Positions 1 through 9,056 are shown, counted from the stretch's first letter. The stretch: DNA of 64,000 bases from Legionella sp. PC997 (GCF_014109825.1 NZ_CP059576.1:124001-188000), one strand, 5' to 3'. The notes: generated by a model from the letters alone, not told the origin. Translations and numbers: made by a program.

Positions 1-637
1 AACGTAATCGATTTAGATGTTTTTCGCACTCACGGTCCATAGAATAGAAATCACTGATCAAAACCAGGATACTACCCGGTCTCACCACCCGATGTAAGCG
101 AACCAATGCATCGCTAAGCTGTCTGGGTTGGGCTTCACGTTGTTCTTCTGTCTGATCGGTATATTGACTTAGGGATGCTAATAAGGGCAGTACGCCCATA
201 TCCCTACTGCGAGGAGTAAACTCACTGTGATCTGTAGCTGAGAAAAATACGCCTCCTACTCTATCGCCTTCTTTGATGACGGTCCAAGCAAGAAGTGCTG
301 CCAGTCGGGCAGCAATAACGGATTTAAATGCGATGCGCGTACCAAAAATCATAGAAGGATTAAAATCCGCGAGAATCACCACCGGTCTTTCTCGTTCTTC
401 CTGATAAATTTTAATGTGAGGTTTACCCGTGCGTGCAGTAACGCGCCATTCCATATGACGTATTTCATCGCCTGCCTGATAGTTTCTTACTTCGGCGAAA
501 TCCATGCCGCGGCCACGTAATTTGGATAAATGATTTCCTGATTGTATCGCTTTACCTTCAGGTCGATAATGCATGGATTGGACATATCGTCTTAAGCCAA
601 TTAATTCATTTAATTCTGCAATAACGCCATTAGCCAT
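1..637 (-). CDS. DUF58 domain protein, 3' part cut by the window edge
   Basis: The reading frame is open from an ATG at 637 to the left edge (about 212 residues), so the C-terminus is missing. The protein has the typical DUF58 signature around residues 42-83: a GRGMDF-like stretch, then NYQAGDEIRHMEW and TARTGKP. This is followed by a von Willebrand A-like fold with VVILADFNPS near 86-95. DUF58 proteins are usually encoded beside a MoxR ATPase and are thought to work with it in envelope or protein-complex maturation. The MoxR gene lies 96 bp upstream on the same strand. The ATG is preceded by GAGG at suitable spacing. The family is clear, but the cellular role is not known from sequence. Confidence 0.85.
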   Translation of the reverse strand, partial: MANGVIAELNELIGLRRYVQSMHYRPEGKAIQSGNHLSKLRGRGMDFAEVRNYQAGDEIRHMEWRVTARTGKPHIKIYQEERERPVVILADFNPSMIFGTRIAFKSVIAARLAALLAWTVIKEGDRVGGVFFSATDHSEFTPRSRDMGVLPLLASLSQYTDQTEEQREAQPRQLSDALVRLHRVVRPGSILVLISDFYSMDRECEKHLNRLR

Positions 638-732
638 AAAAACCTCGTCTATCTCATATGTCGCTTTAGATGGGGACTGAATTCATCCGATTCAAGGCTA
701 TTATTTGTTAAGCCAAAGGCCCAAACTACTTT

Positions 733-1734
733 TTAAGGAACAGCGACTAAACGTAATAAGGAGTCAATAAAATCGTCGCTATTAATTCCTTCTGCTTCAG
801 CTTCAAAGCTTAATAGGATGCGATGCCTTAATACATCATGGGCAATCACGTGAATATCATCTGGAGTAACATAATCTCTCCCACAAAGCCAGGCATGAGC
901 TTTCGAACAACGATCTAAAGCAATCGTAGCTCGGGGACTTGCACCAAAACGTAACCAACGACCCAGTTCTTCGCTGTATACGCCAGGATTACGAGTTGCA
1001 ACTACTAATTGGACTAGATAATTTTCTAATGCTTCGCTGGTATGAACATTCAGTACCTGTTTACGCGCTTCAAATAATGTTTTTTGTGATAGCTTTTCAG
1101 TGGTAACGGGTTTAGTGGCCATAACAGCCCCTAAAGCTTCTTTGCGAGAGAGAGCTAAAATATCATGCTCTATTTTGGCATCAGGATAACTAATTTTTAC
1201 ATACATTAAAAACCGGTCCAGTTGTGCTTCCGGTAAAGGATAAGTTCCTTCCTGCTCAATTGGATTTTGTGTTGCCATGACTAGAAATAACTCCGGCAAA
1301 GGATAAGTTTTACCTCCTATAGTAACTTGGCGTTCTGCCATTGCTTCAAGGAGTGCGGATTGAACCTTAGCTGGGGCACGGTTGATTTCATCGGCCAAAA
1401 GCAAATGATGGAATATAGGGCCAGGTTGAAACACAAAAGAACCATTTTGTGGATGGTATACGTCGGTACCAGTTAAATCTCCGGGCAATAAATCGGGTGT
1501 AAACTGGATACGATGAAAATTTCCTTCCACACCATCAGAAAGTGCTTTAACTGCGCGGGTTTTTGCTAATCCTGGAGCTCCTTCAACTAATAAATGGCCA
1601 TCTGCAAGTAAGGCAATGAGCAAACGTGAAATTAATCCATTCTGGCCTAAAATTTGCGAATTTAAGTGATTACTTAACTGTAGTATTTGACGTTGTACAG
1701 CATTTCCACTCTTACTGTCTTCTACTTGCTCCAT
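733..1734 (-). CDS. MoxR family AAA+ ATPase
   Basis: This 333-residue AAA+ ATPase has a Walker A motif GAPGLAKT at residues 52-59, the MoxR DLLPGD motif at 81-86 and a Walker B motif LLLADEIN at 111-118. The sensor region has the MATQNPIEQEGTYPLPEAQ type of sequence found throughout the family. MoxR proteins act as chaperone-like ATPases with DUF58 and von Willebrand A proteins. Here the DUF58 gene follows 96 bp downstream on the same strand, as in the usual moxR-DUF58 operon. The length is normal for the family. The substrate complex cannot be named from this window. Confidence 0.93.
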   Translation of the reverse strand: MEQVEDSKSGNAVQRQILQLSNHLNSQILGQNGLISRLLIALLADGHLLVEGAPGLAKTRAVKALSDGVEGNFHRIQFTPDLLPGDLTGTDVYHPQNGSFVFQPGPIFHHLLLADEINRAPAKVQSALLEAMAERQVTIGGKTYPLPELFLVMATQNPIEQEGTYPLPEAQLDRFLMYVKISYPDAKIEHDILALSRKEALGAVMATKPVTTEKLSQKTLFEARKQVLNVHTSEALENYLVQLVVATRNPGVYSEELGRWLRFGASPRATIALDRCSKAHAWLCGRDYVTPDDIHVIAHDVLRHRILLSFEAEAEGINSDDFIDSLLRLVAVP

Positions 1735-1933
1735 AGTTTCTACCTTAATCTAAATAACATCGAATAGAGTTAAATAAAAAAACTTATCCTAGCGTGAATT
1801 GTATTCGCTGCCAAGTGCTGCAGCGCATTTTGTTCAATCGTTAATCATACTTGGGGTGAAGTAAGCTAAAATTTGTAGCTTGGGAAAGGCGATGTCATTA
1901 TTCAGGTCTGTTGCACTTCCCCTTGAGACTCTA

Positions 1934-2377
1934 TTATTGTTGATAATCCGGATGGAGTTCCAAAGGCATCAGTGTTTGCAGCTTTTGATATAGAGAAAGG
2001 ATCTCTTCACAAAAAACCTGAAATTGTTGTTGGTTCTCCCATAGATCATAATCCGCTCCTTTAAGGAAAACCTGTTCTTTTTCGAGAGTTTTCAATACAA
2101 CGCGTTCTTGATGTGAAAATCCTAAATGGCTATTTAATTCGACCAATTCCATTAGTTTTTTATGTTCTTTAATTGGGCGATGTTCGTGCAAACAATATGC
2201 CTTTAATGTCAGCACAAAAGCTTGATACATCAAAGAAGTAACAGGAGTTAATACTGTAAGTGGATCAGTTTGTCTAAAGGTCCAATCGGTGATTCGCTGC
2301 AAGAGATAATCGGCAGCGTAGGCATGTTGGGTTGCGATATTGAGCATTTCCAATGGGGATAAATAACGTTTGTCCAT
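1934..2377 (-). CDS. Small alpha-helical HEPN-like protein
   Basis: This 147-residue, mostly helical protein has no signal peptide or membrane segment. Residues 55-80 resemble the HEPN fold: a helix ending in LTLKAYCLHEH, then R67-x4-H72 followed by KKLMEL. R-x4-6-H is the signature of HEPN ribonucleases and of HEPN antitoxin/nucleotidyltransferase partners. No MNT nucleotidyltransferase gene or other toxin-antitoxin partner is adjacent: moxR lies upstream and a divergent Dus gene follows. The HEPN assignment is an inference from one motif and the helix pattern. A plain conserved hypothetical protein is the alternative. Confidence 0.7.
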   Translation of the reverse strand: MDKRYLSPLEMLNIATQHAYAADYLLQRITDWTFRQTDPLTVLTPVTSLMYQAFVLTLKAYCLHEHRPIKEHKKLMELVELNSHLGFSHQERVVLKTLEKEQVFLKGADYDLWENQQQFQVFCEEILSLYQKLQTLMPLELHPDYQQ

Positions 2378-2493
2378 AAAGGAATTTTCCTATTCGATTT
2401 GAGTTGCTTTAGCTTATACAGCGGCATTCAACTGCTTTTTCTGGTTTTAAAGTATGTTAAAATTGGCCCTCATTATATCTATGAATTAAATTG

Positions 2494-3447
2494 ATGCACG
2501 CTTTTATTAACAGTTCCTGGAAAATAGGCTCTCTGACATTATCCAATCGATTAATCCAAGGCCCTTTAGCGGGTTATAGCTGTGCACCATTTCGAACATT
2601 GTTTAATCATTATCAGGCCCCAGCGTATTGTGTGGCTGAGATGAGTTCTGCAACGGATATTCTTTTTAAACATAAAGCTATTTCACGTTATATTTATCGG
2701 GCTCCACAAGAAGAGATTCTTGCATATCAAATTGCAGGCACTGAACCTTCTATATTGGCGCAGGCAGGACAATACCTCCAACTAAATGGTGCGAATATTA
2801 TCGACATCAATTGTGGTTGTCCAAAACCTAAAATTCGTAAAAAAGGTGCGGGAAGTGCTTTACTCGAAGATCCGGAACACTTAGTGCGTATTATCAAAAA
2901 AGTTCGTGCCGCGATTACTGTTCCCTTAACTATAAAAATCCGCATTCAAGGGGATGTAAAAGATGTTCTGCTGGCAAAAAAAATTGAAGAAGCGGGAGCG
3001 GATGCTCTAATCGTACACGGTAGGCGTTGGGTGGATGATTATGATGTAGCATCTGATTTACACCAAATCGCAATAATAAAACAAAGCATCGCTATTCCGG
3101 TCATTGCTAATGGAGATATTAATAATATCCATAGTTTGCATAGGGCAATAGAATTAAGTAATTGCGATGCTTATATGATCTCGCGTGCTGGCAGTGGTAA
3201 ACCCTGGCTTTATCAAGAGTTATTAAAACAGCAAATTATTCCTATCAGTTTAGGGGAAAAGATCAGTTTGTTTATGACGCACTTACAGGGATTGGCAGCA
3301 CTGGAAGATGAGTATAAGGCTGTTCTACAAAGTAAGTCCCTAGTGCGTTATTATTTTGGCAAATTATTTGATGAATCCGCCATAAATCGTTTTTATAAAT
3401 TGGATTCTTTGGATAGGATTTATAGCTTTTTGCAATCTTGGGTATAA
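2494..3447 (+). CDS. tRNA-dihydrouridine synthase family protein (DusB/DusC-like)
   Basis: Dus enzymes are FMN-dependent and reduce specific uridines of tRNA to dihydrouridine with NADPH. The N-terminal TIM barrel shows the FMN-site start (LIQGPLAGYS, about residues 20-30), the INCGCPKPKIRKKGAGSALL motif near 106-125 holding the conserved GCP cysteine, and the phosphate-binding VIANGDI strand near 205. The length (317 residues) fits the family. An in-frame TTG sits one codon upstream of the ATG at 2494. No strong Shine-Dalgarno separates the two, so ATG was preferred. The DusB motif spacing fits best, but which tRNA position is modified cannot be told from sequence alone. Confidence 0.88.
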   Translation: MHAFINSSWKIGSLTLSNRLIQGPLAGYSCAPFRTLFNHYQAPAYCVAEMSSATDILFKHKAISRYIYRAPQEEILAYQIAGTEPSILAQAGQYLQLNGANIIDINCGCPKPKIRKKGAGSALLEDPEHLVRIIKKVRAAITVPLTIKIRIQGDVKDVLLAKKIEEAGADALIVHGRRWVDDYDVASDLHQIAIIKQSIAIPVIANGDINNIHSLHRAIELSNCDAYMISRAGSGKPWLYQELLKQQIIPISLGEKISLFMTHLQGLAALEDEYKAVLQSKSLVRYYFGKLFDESAINRFYKLDSLDRIYSFLQSWV

Positions 3448-3475
3448 TTCGATTCTCAGAACGTTATTAAGTAGG

Positions 3476-5371
3476 TTAAATTAAATCACTGTAATCTTGA
3501 TTATAAAGCTTAAGATGCTCCAACCGCTGAGCCGCTTTTTGCGCTCCTTCCTGATTTCCATTAGCAAAACGAAGCTTGGCAAGATAATTTAAATAAAGCT
3601 CAATATATTCTGGAGAAATGGGATATTGAAGGCCAGTTTCCAAAACCTCTTGAGCAAGGTCTAATTCATGTTTCTCTATTAAAAATCGAGCAAAAGTAAG
3701 TCGCGCTAAACAAAAATGAGGATCATTTTTTATAGCCTTACTAAAATAGGCTTTTGCTTTTTGAACATCATCACGCTCTAAACTTTGTAACAATCCCATT
3801 TGAAAATAAGGACGTGCAAAGTAGGGGTTCATTGCAATTGCTTGTTTAATCGCAAATTCAGTTTTTTTTATCCAAGAATGACGTTCTTGAACTGAGGTTG
3901 CTTGTTGGATTAGTTGTAAACTTGCGTCAATTTTAAGGCTTTGAATTTCAACAAAAGGAAATAAGTTTAGCGCATGATTACTAGACGCAATCGCTTCGTT
4001 AAAATGTTTGGCTTGAATTGCTGCTTCAGTATTCTTGATATAATGTTCGAGAATTAAAAAACGAAAAAAATAAGAGCTGATCACTAATAGAAATACAATG
4101 ACTCCACTACGCAGGATCCAAATATTTTTAAGTGAGAATGAATAAACTTTAACTCCACCTTCCTTCCTAAGAAAATAATGCAAATACCCTAAGCAGCATC
4201 CCATGAGGAGGTTCATAGGAAATACATAAAAATTAAAATCAATAAAGCTATGACATACTAAAGCCCCTAATGCACTAAAGCAGGCTATGCCTTGGATATG
4301 GGTAACAGAGTTTTTACTCGGGTGGTTTAAATAGTGTTTTAAATAGATAAGCACCGTCATGATAATTCCCAGCAGAATAACAATTCCTGGAATTCCAGTT
4401 TCAACAAGTAATTGTAAAAAATCATTGTGAGCATATTCGAGATTAGAACCATCACCGGGCAAGCTGAAGGCAGGATAATACTGTTTAAAATTAAAAATTC
4501 CTAAACCATACCATGGAGTTTTTTGCCATAATTGCCAAGCACCGTTCCAGATAATAAGCCGGGATTTCTCATGAGCGAGTAAGTCAAGACGATGTTGTAT
4601 TGCGGATTGAGCAAAGAGGCATAAGGTGGCCAATGCCAAAACTAAAATCCCTGATAATTGATACATACTTCTAAGTTTTAGATCCTGACGGCATAAAACG
4701 ATTTCTAGGGTTGCAAAGCAAATAAAACATAAGATAACACCACGGCTTAAAGCAGCCAATAAGGCTAGGGTGATGATATAAATACTGGTTAGGATAATGA
4801 TTTTTTTTATGGTGTCTGATGATTTAAATTGCCTTATTTCTAGAGTAAAAAAATTACCTATTAATAAGAGATCAATCATCATTAAAAAAGCGGCAGCGGT
4901 ATTCTTGCTCGCAAAAATACCAACAGGCATTGCATTTTTTGCGAATAATTGAATTAGAGCGTAACCTGCACAAATAAGACCTAATATCCAAAGCAGCTTG
5001 AGTAAATTCTTCCATAACCAATCCGCTAGAGAATCTCTATTAAATAAAATAAAACCAAATATCCACATGGAGCACTGAAAGATACCAAAAAGGGCAGTGC
5101 GTGGAACCAGGCCTACTAATGGAGGTAGAGTTGTCCAAACCAGCCAAATTCCCAGTAAAAAAGTTAATTGGGTATATTGAATTGACTTTAGAGACCAACA
5201 ATAGCTAAGTGTAGAAGTAACAATAACACCATAACTGATTATTAAAATGGAATAGTCACTGGTGCCTTTAAACAGAAACGCTGCAGTGATCAACAAAAAA
5301 AACAGGACGCCTACCGACTTGTGAACATTGTTTTCTTGACTCAACAAAGCCAGTGGCACCCTGTATTTCAT
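3476..5371 (-). CDS. O-antigen ligase-like (Wzy_C) membrane protein with C-terminal TPR region
   Basis: This 631-residue protein has about ten or more hydrophobic segments in residues 15-450. It carries the Wzy_C signature YAHNDFLQLLVETGIPG in the large periplasmic loop (about residues 310-330). This family includes O-antigen ligases (WaaL), Wzy polymerases and PglL-type O-oligosaccharyltransferases. The last 180 residues are soluble and TPR-like (repeats such as NPYFARPYFQMGLLQ and DPHFCLARLTFARFL), a layout seen in many ligase-like proteins. It starts 23 bp after the porin gene on the same strand and may be co-transcribed. WaaL against PglL activity cannot be decided here. Confidence 0.85.
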   Translation of the reverse strand: MKYRVPLALLSQENNVHKSVGVLFFLLITAAFLFKGTSDYSILIISYGVIVTSTLSYCWSLKSIQYTQLTFLLGIWLVWTTLPPLVGLVPRTALFGIFQCSMWIFGFILFNRDSLADWLWKNLLKLLWILGLICAGYALIQLFAKNAMPVGIFASKNTAAAFLMMIDLLLIGNFFTLEIRQFKSSDTIKKIIILTSIYIITLALLAALSRGVILCFICFATLEIVLCRQDLKLRSMYQLSGILVLALATLCLFAQSAIQHRLDLLAHEKSRLIIWNGAWQLWQKTPWYGLGIFNFKQYYPAFSLPGDGSNLEYAHNDFLQLLVETGIPGIVILLGIIMTVLIYLKHYLNHPSKNSVTHIQGIACFSALGALVCHSFIDFNFYVFPMNLLMGCCLGYLHYFLRKEGGVKVYSFSLKNIWILRSGVIVFLLVISSYFFRFLILEHYIKNTEAAIQAKHFNEAIASSNHALNLFPFVEIQSLKIDASLQLIQQATSVQERHSWIKKTEFAIKQAIAMNPYFARPYFQMGLLQSLERDDVQKAKAYFSKAIKNDPHFCLARLTFARFLIEKHELDLAQEVLETGLQYPISPEYIELYLNYLAKLRFANGNQEGAQKAAQRLEHLKLYNQDYSDLI

Positions 5372-5394
5372 CGAACATCACACATCATAAATAG

Positions 5395-6360
5395 TTAACA
5401 TCCTGAAACCCATTTTCCTTTGATAAAAGGACCATCTAAGGAGAAATCATGCTGGGTTACGGTGGTTGCAGGGTTACTGTTTCCGCCAGGAGGTAGAAGA
5501 AACATATGTAAATAATGCTGCCACATCCAACCGCCCATTAAGCTAAGCTGTCCATTTCCTACTGCAAATTGATAGCTGGCACCTAATTTAGCTTCCAGCT
5601 CGGGAACAAGCCGAGTTTGTTTAGCCTGAGCGCTAAAGGGAAAGGCAATACCGCTTAAGTTTGCTCCAGATAAGCTGGCTTTACCTTGTCCAGTTAACAG
5701 GGTCATAGCACTTTGAGCAAATAATGCGAAACCATATTTCATATCCCGAGACATATCTACTCCTACCCGAGGACCGGCACCTTGGAATTTAGTGTAGGCG
5801 ACGGATCTTTGTATTAGATGTGGCGTAGGGTCAGAGGGTAGTTTTTCAAACTGATTGTCTGAACGTGTGATCCGGGCATTGACGTATTGTCCACCAGCAT
5901 AAAAACGGATGGTTTTCTTTTTGCCGAAATGACTGGTTTGTGCAAATTCTAAATTAACGGCATCAAACTTAGTATCGAATTTTAAATCGGTGAAGGTAGT
6001 AACTGGATTAAATTCATCTCCAGAAAAAAATGAAAAATAATCAGAGTTATCCGGATTGAAATGCAGCCAATTAACATTGAGATCATTTCCTGTATTAAAA
6101 TGGTAGCTTCCTTCCAGTAAAAAACCCCAGTCCCAAGAAGAATCAACGGTATGCGAGGCGTTGCTGATTGGATTTAAAATTGGATTAAGTAGTGCGGAAT
6201 TGGTGTTGGGTTGTAAATATAAAGCGCTAATACCCACATCCCAAGCATTGCATGGACAAGGAACCGTTACATTATCAGGACTGCATACAGGACCCATTGT
6301 CCCTGCTTGAGCTATTCCAACACCCAGAGTACAAAGTATAAAAGTGGCTATGTTCTTCAT
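5395..6360 (-). CDS. Legionella major outer membrane protein family porin
   Basis: This 321-residue protein has a signal peptide of about 19 residues ending in GIAQA and a Cys-containing mature start (GPVCSPDNVTVPCPCNAWDVG) typical of Legionella MOMP-like porins (family Legionella_OMP). The rest alternates polar and aromatic residues as in a beta-barrel, with repeated structural phrases such as YHFNTGNDLNVNWLHF. It ends with a terminal segment rich in aromatic and glycine residues. It sits between a pteridine reductase gene and the ligase-like gene. The 76-bp upstream gap contains AAGGA and a perfect 16-bp palindrome at 6408-6423. The family match is one of the strongest signs that this DNA is from Legionella. 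Confidence 0.9.
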   Translation of the reverse strand: MKNIATFILCTLGVGIAQAGTMGPVCSPDNVTVPCPCNAWDVGISALYLQPNTNSALLNPILNPISNASHTVDSSWDWGFLLEGSYHFNTGNDLNVNWLHFNPDNSDYFSFFSGDEFNPVTTFTDLKFDTKFDAVNLEFAQTSHFGKKKTIRFYAGGQYVNARITRSDNQFEKLPSDPTPHLIQRSVAYTKFQGAGPRVGVDMSRDMKYGFALFAQSAMTLLTGQGKASLSGANLSGIAFPFSAQAKQTRLVPELEAKLGASYQFAVGNGQLSLMGGWMWQHYLHMFLLPPGGNSNPATTVTQHDFSLDGPFIKGKWVSGC

Positions 6361-6407
6361 GAATTATTTATCATCCTTGTTGTTTTTACCCAATTATTCA
6401 ATAAGTG

Positions 6408-6423
6408 AATTGATTAATCAATT
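6408..6423. promoter_or_regulatory. Perfect 16-bp palindrome upstream of the porin gene
   Basis: AATTGATTAATCAATT reads the same on both strands. It lies about 48 bp upstream of the porin start codon, within the 76-bp gap that must hold any porin promoter. The position fits an operator for a dimeric regulator, but this is inference; AT-rich palindromes also arise by chance. Confidence 0.4.
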
Positions 6424-6436
6424 AGGTATTAATAAA

Positions 6437-7192
6437 TTATCCAAGCAAGCTTCTCCCCCCATCCACCTTGAGTATTTGTCCGGTGATGTAGGGATTTTCG
6501 GCTAAGGCTAAAATTGCTTGGGCAATATATTCAGGATTCCCTTGTTTTTTTAACGGAATTTTCGCAATAATTTTTTCTTGTGTTTCTTGAGTTAAGGTAT
6601 TGGAATGCTCAGGCCAAATAATAGCCCCTGGCGCAACGGCATTGACCCTAATTTCAGGCGCAAATTCACGTGCCAAGCTTTTTGTCTGCATTTCCAAAGC
6701 GGCTTTACTCTGGCAATATACAGAATATCCTTTTAATGGTTTTTCTGCGTGAGTGTCGCTTACATTGATAATGGCTCCAGATTCTTTTGCCAATAAAGGA
6801 CGGGCTGCGAGACTAAGTAAAAAAGGAGCCTTAACATGAATGTTAAAAAGAGCGTGCCAATCTATTTCAGAAAAGGCTGTAAATTCAGTGCGGAGGAATA
6901 CTGAAGCATTGTTAACTAATAAATCCAAACGTCCAGCCCAATCTTGAACAGTACTCATTATTTCTTCTGCTGCGCCGGGTTCATTTAATTCCCTTTGTAA
7001 AACATACGCACTATAGGGACGTTGTTCATTTAAACCCGCTGCTAAGGCATGAGCCTCTGTTAATGATTCATGGCAATGGATTAGAACTTTATACCCTGCT
7101 GAATGAAGTTTTTTGACTATCGCTGCACCGGTTCGGCGCGCTCCACCAGTGATTAAAGCAACTTTCACTTCTTGTTTGTTTGTCGGATTCAA
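6437..7192 (-). CDS. folM: Pteridine reductase-like short-chain dehydrogenase
   Basis: This 251-residue Rossmann-fold SDR has the TGGARRTG cofactor motif at residues 15-22, in which the arginine pair replaces the usual GxxxGxG pattern, as in PTR1/FolM enzymes. The catalytic set matches pteridine reductase: Asp146 in NVSDTHAE instead of the usual SDR serine, with Tyr159 and Lys163 in YCQSK. These enzymes reduce dihydropterins or dihydrofolate to tetrahydro forms with NADPH. A 6-pyruvoyl-tetrahydropterin-synthase-like gene lies 1.2 kb away across a divergent promoter region. The symbol follows E. coli FolM by function; strict orthology was not tested. Confidence 0.85.
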   Translation of the reverse strand: MNPTNKQEVKVALITGGARRTGAAIVKKLHSAGYKVLIHCHESLTEAHALAAGLNEQRPYSAYVLQRELNEPGAAEEIMSTVQDWAGRLDLLVNNASVFLRTEFTAFSEIDWHALFNIHVKAPFLLSLAARPLLAKESGAIINVSDTHAEKPLKGYSVYCQSKAALEMQTKSLAREFAPEIRVNAVAPGAIIWPEHSNTLTQETQEKIIAKIPLKKQGNPEYIAQAILALAENPYITGQILKVDGGRSLLG

Positions 7193-7322
7193 TGTATGTT
7201 CCTATTCTCGATTATCCTCGGTAAAACGAAGCTTCCTCACTTTATGCCTAGGTCTCCACGGAACCGCGGGACGGAGGATCAAAATTGCCTCGGTTTTGCC
7301 AGTTAAATTTTTTAAAGTAATT

Positions 7323-8435
7323 ATGAGTATAATAAACACCATACACGCGCTACTGGCCGAACGCCAGGCTATTCCCTTCGTAGAGTTCATGCAACTTGCA
7401 TTGTACGCTCCTGGAGAGGGATATTATAGTTCCGGATTACAAAAATTAGGGAAGCAGGGGGACTTTATTACAGCTCCCGAATTGACTCCCTTATTTGGTA
7501 AAACGCTAGCGAATCAGTGCCAGCAGGTATTAATGCAACTTGAATCGCCGATGTTATTCGAATTTGGTGCCGGTTCTGGCGCTCTTTGTGTTGCTATATT
7601 AGAACATCTGGCAGAACAAAATGCTTTGCCAGAAGCTTATTATATTTTGGAGGTCAGTGCTAATTTACAACAGCGTCAGCGGGAACTGATTGCCCAAAAA
7701 ATTCCTCATCTTGCTCATTTAGTTACTTGGCTTGATCATTGGCCAGAAGTTCCTTTTAATGGTGTGATTTTGGCAAACGAAGTTCTAGATGCGATGCCAG
7801 TTCATCGCTTTATGAAAACGGAACACGGCATTATGGAAAGTTATGTTGCTTTGAATGAACAGCACCAATTAATAGAGCTATTTAAACCCTGCCAGAATCA
7901 ACGTTTGCTGGATTACATTCATAATCGATTATCCCTGCCAAAAACTCCTTATCTTTCGGAGGTAAATCTTTTTATCGATGATTGGATCTTAAATAATTAT
8001 CAAATGTTAAAACAAGGCGTGGTATTTTTGATTGATTATGGATTTCCTCGTCATGAGTATTATCATCCCGATCGTAATCAAGGCACTTTAATGTGTCATT
8101 ATCAACACCAAAGTCATCCGGATCCGTTGGTGAATCCAGGAGAGCAGGATATTACCGCACATGTAGATTTTACACATGTTGCAGAAGCGGGACAACAAGC
8201 GGGTTTTCATATCGCAGGTTTTACCAATCAAGCCTCTTTTTTGCTGGCCAACGGTTTGCTAAGCTTAATTAATACTTTGGATGATGAAATAGACCTAGTA
8301 AAAGCAAAACAAGCGATAAAGCAACTAACTCTCCCCAGTGAAATGGGAGAGTTATTTAAAGTAATTGCTTTAAGTAAAGATGTGGAAATTTCCTTAAACG
8401 GATTTCTATTAAATGATAAACGAGTGAGTTTATGA
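7323..8435 (+). CDS. MidA/NDUFAF7-like SAM-dependent methyltransferase
   Basis: This 370-residue class I methyltransferase is of the DUF185/MidA family, related to the mitochondrial complex I assembly arginine methyltransferase NDUFAF7. The N-terminal GEGYYSSG and GDFITAPELTPLFG segments (about residues 31-60) and the SAM-binding motif FEFGAGSGALC (79-89) are diagnostic. The open frame extends 70 codons upstream to 7113, but that part overlaps the divergent pteridine reductase gene and does not look like the family. The ATG at 7323, beginning MSIINTIHALL, was therefore chosen. The downstream pterin-synthase-like gene overlaps its stop by 4 bp. The bacterial substrate is unknown. Confidence 0.88.
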   Translation: MSIINTIHALLAERQAIPFVEFMQLALYAPGEGYYSSGLQKLGKQGDFITAPELTPLFGKTLANQCQQVLMQLESPMLFEFGAGSGALCVAILEHLAEQNALPEAYYILEVSANLQQRQRELIAQKIPHLAHLVTWLDHWPEVPFNGVILANEVLDAMPVHRFMKTEHGIMESYVALNEQHQLIELFKPCQNQRLLDYIHNRLSLPKTPYLSEVNLFIDDWILNNYQMLKQGVVFLIDYGFPRHEYYHPDRNQGTLMCHYQHQSHPDPLVNPGEQDITAHVDFTHVAEAGQQAGFHIAGFTNQASFLLANGLLSLINTLDDEIDLVKAKQAIKQLTLPSEMGELFKVIALSKDVEISLNGFLLNDKRVSL

Positions 8436-8938
8436 ACATAAAAAGATATCTGACAACCGTGGAATTACAAAAAGAGTCCATGAAATTTTCTGCTGGTCAT
8501 ACGACCATTTTTTCTGCAACTGAAAGAGAGCCGTTACATGGCCATATGTATGGGGTTTATTTGGCACTCACGACTTGGGTTGAAGAAAATGGGATGACTT
8601 TTGACTATCGCTATTACAAAGAGCGCATCCATAAATTGTGTCGTCATTTGAATCAAACTTTTCTAATGCCGCAATTCTCTCCTTTTCTGGAATATGCTGA
8701 GGATGATGAATATTATTACTTTACCTTTAATCATAAGAAAATTCCCTTTCTGAAAGAGGATGTGACTTTATTACCAGTCACAAATATTACGGTAGAAGAG
8801 TTATCTCGTTGGTTTGTAGAAGAACTGATTAAAGATAAAGCAGAGTTAGATCGACATCGAATTGAGAATGTTGTGGTCAAGGTTTTTTCAGCTCCAGGAC
8901 AATCAGCCAATCATCAATGGCAAAGAGCGCATGAATAA
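8432..8938 (+). CDS. 6-pyruvoyl-tetrahydropterin synthase / QueD family protein lacking the usual catalytic Cys
   Basis: This 168-residue T-fold protein has the three zinc-ligand histidines of the family: His23 in FSAGH, and His36 and His38 in LHGH. Members convert dihydroneopterin triphosphate to 6-pyruvoyl-tetrahydropterin (biopterin route) or 6-carboxytetrahydropterin (QueD, queuosine route). The catalytic cysteine normally three residues before LHGH is Arg32 here, flanked by Glu31 and Glu33 (EREPLHGH). PTPS-III enzymes of folate synthesis use Glu in this area, so an altered reaction is plausible. The start overlaps the methyltransferase stop by 4 bp, so translation is probably coupled. 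QueD function should not be assumed. Confidence 0.8.
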   Translation: MNIKRYLTTVELQKESMKFSAGHTTIFSATEREPLHGHMYGVYLALTTWVEENGMTFDYRYYKERIHKLCRHLNQTFLMPQFSPFLEYAEDDEYYYFTFNHKKIPFLKEDVTLLPVTNITVEELSRWFVEELIKDKAELDRHRIENVVVKVFSAPGQSANHQWQRAHE

Positions 8939-9056
8939 AAACGAGCAAGATAATATTATCGACATCGCTCGTTCATCCATGCCTGCTGAGGTACCCTTGG
9001 ATTTGAGGGGGCGTCTTGATCTTGGGATTTCTACGACACAACCCTCTGTACCAAAA

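Noticed and set aside
7113-7322. N-terminal extension of the methyltransferase frame
   Set aside because: It overlaps the divergent pteridine reductase gene, is not family-like, and a natural start exists at 7323.
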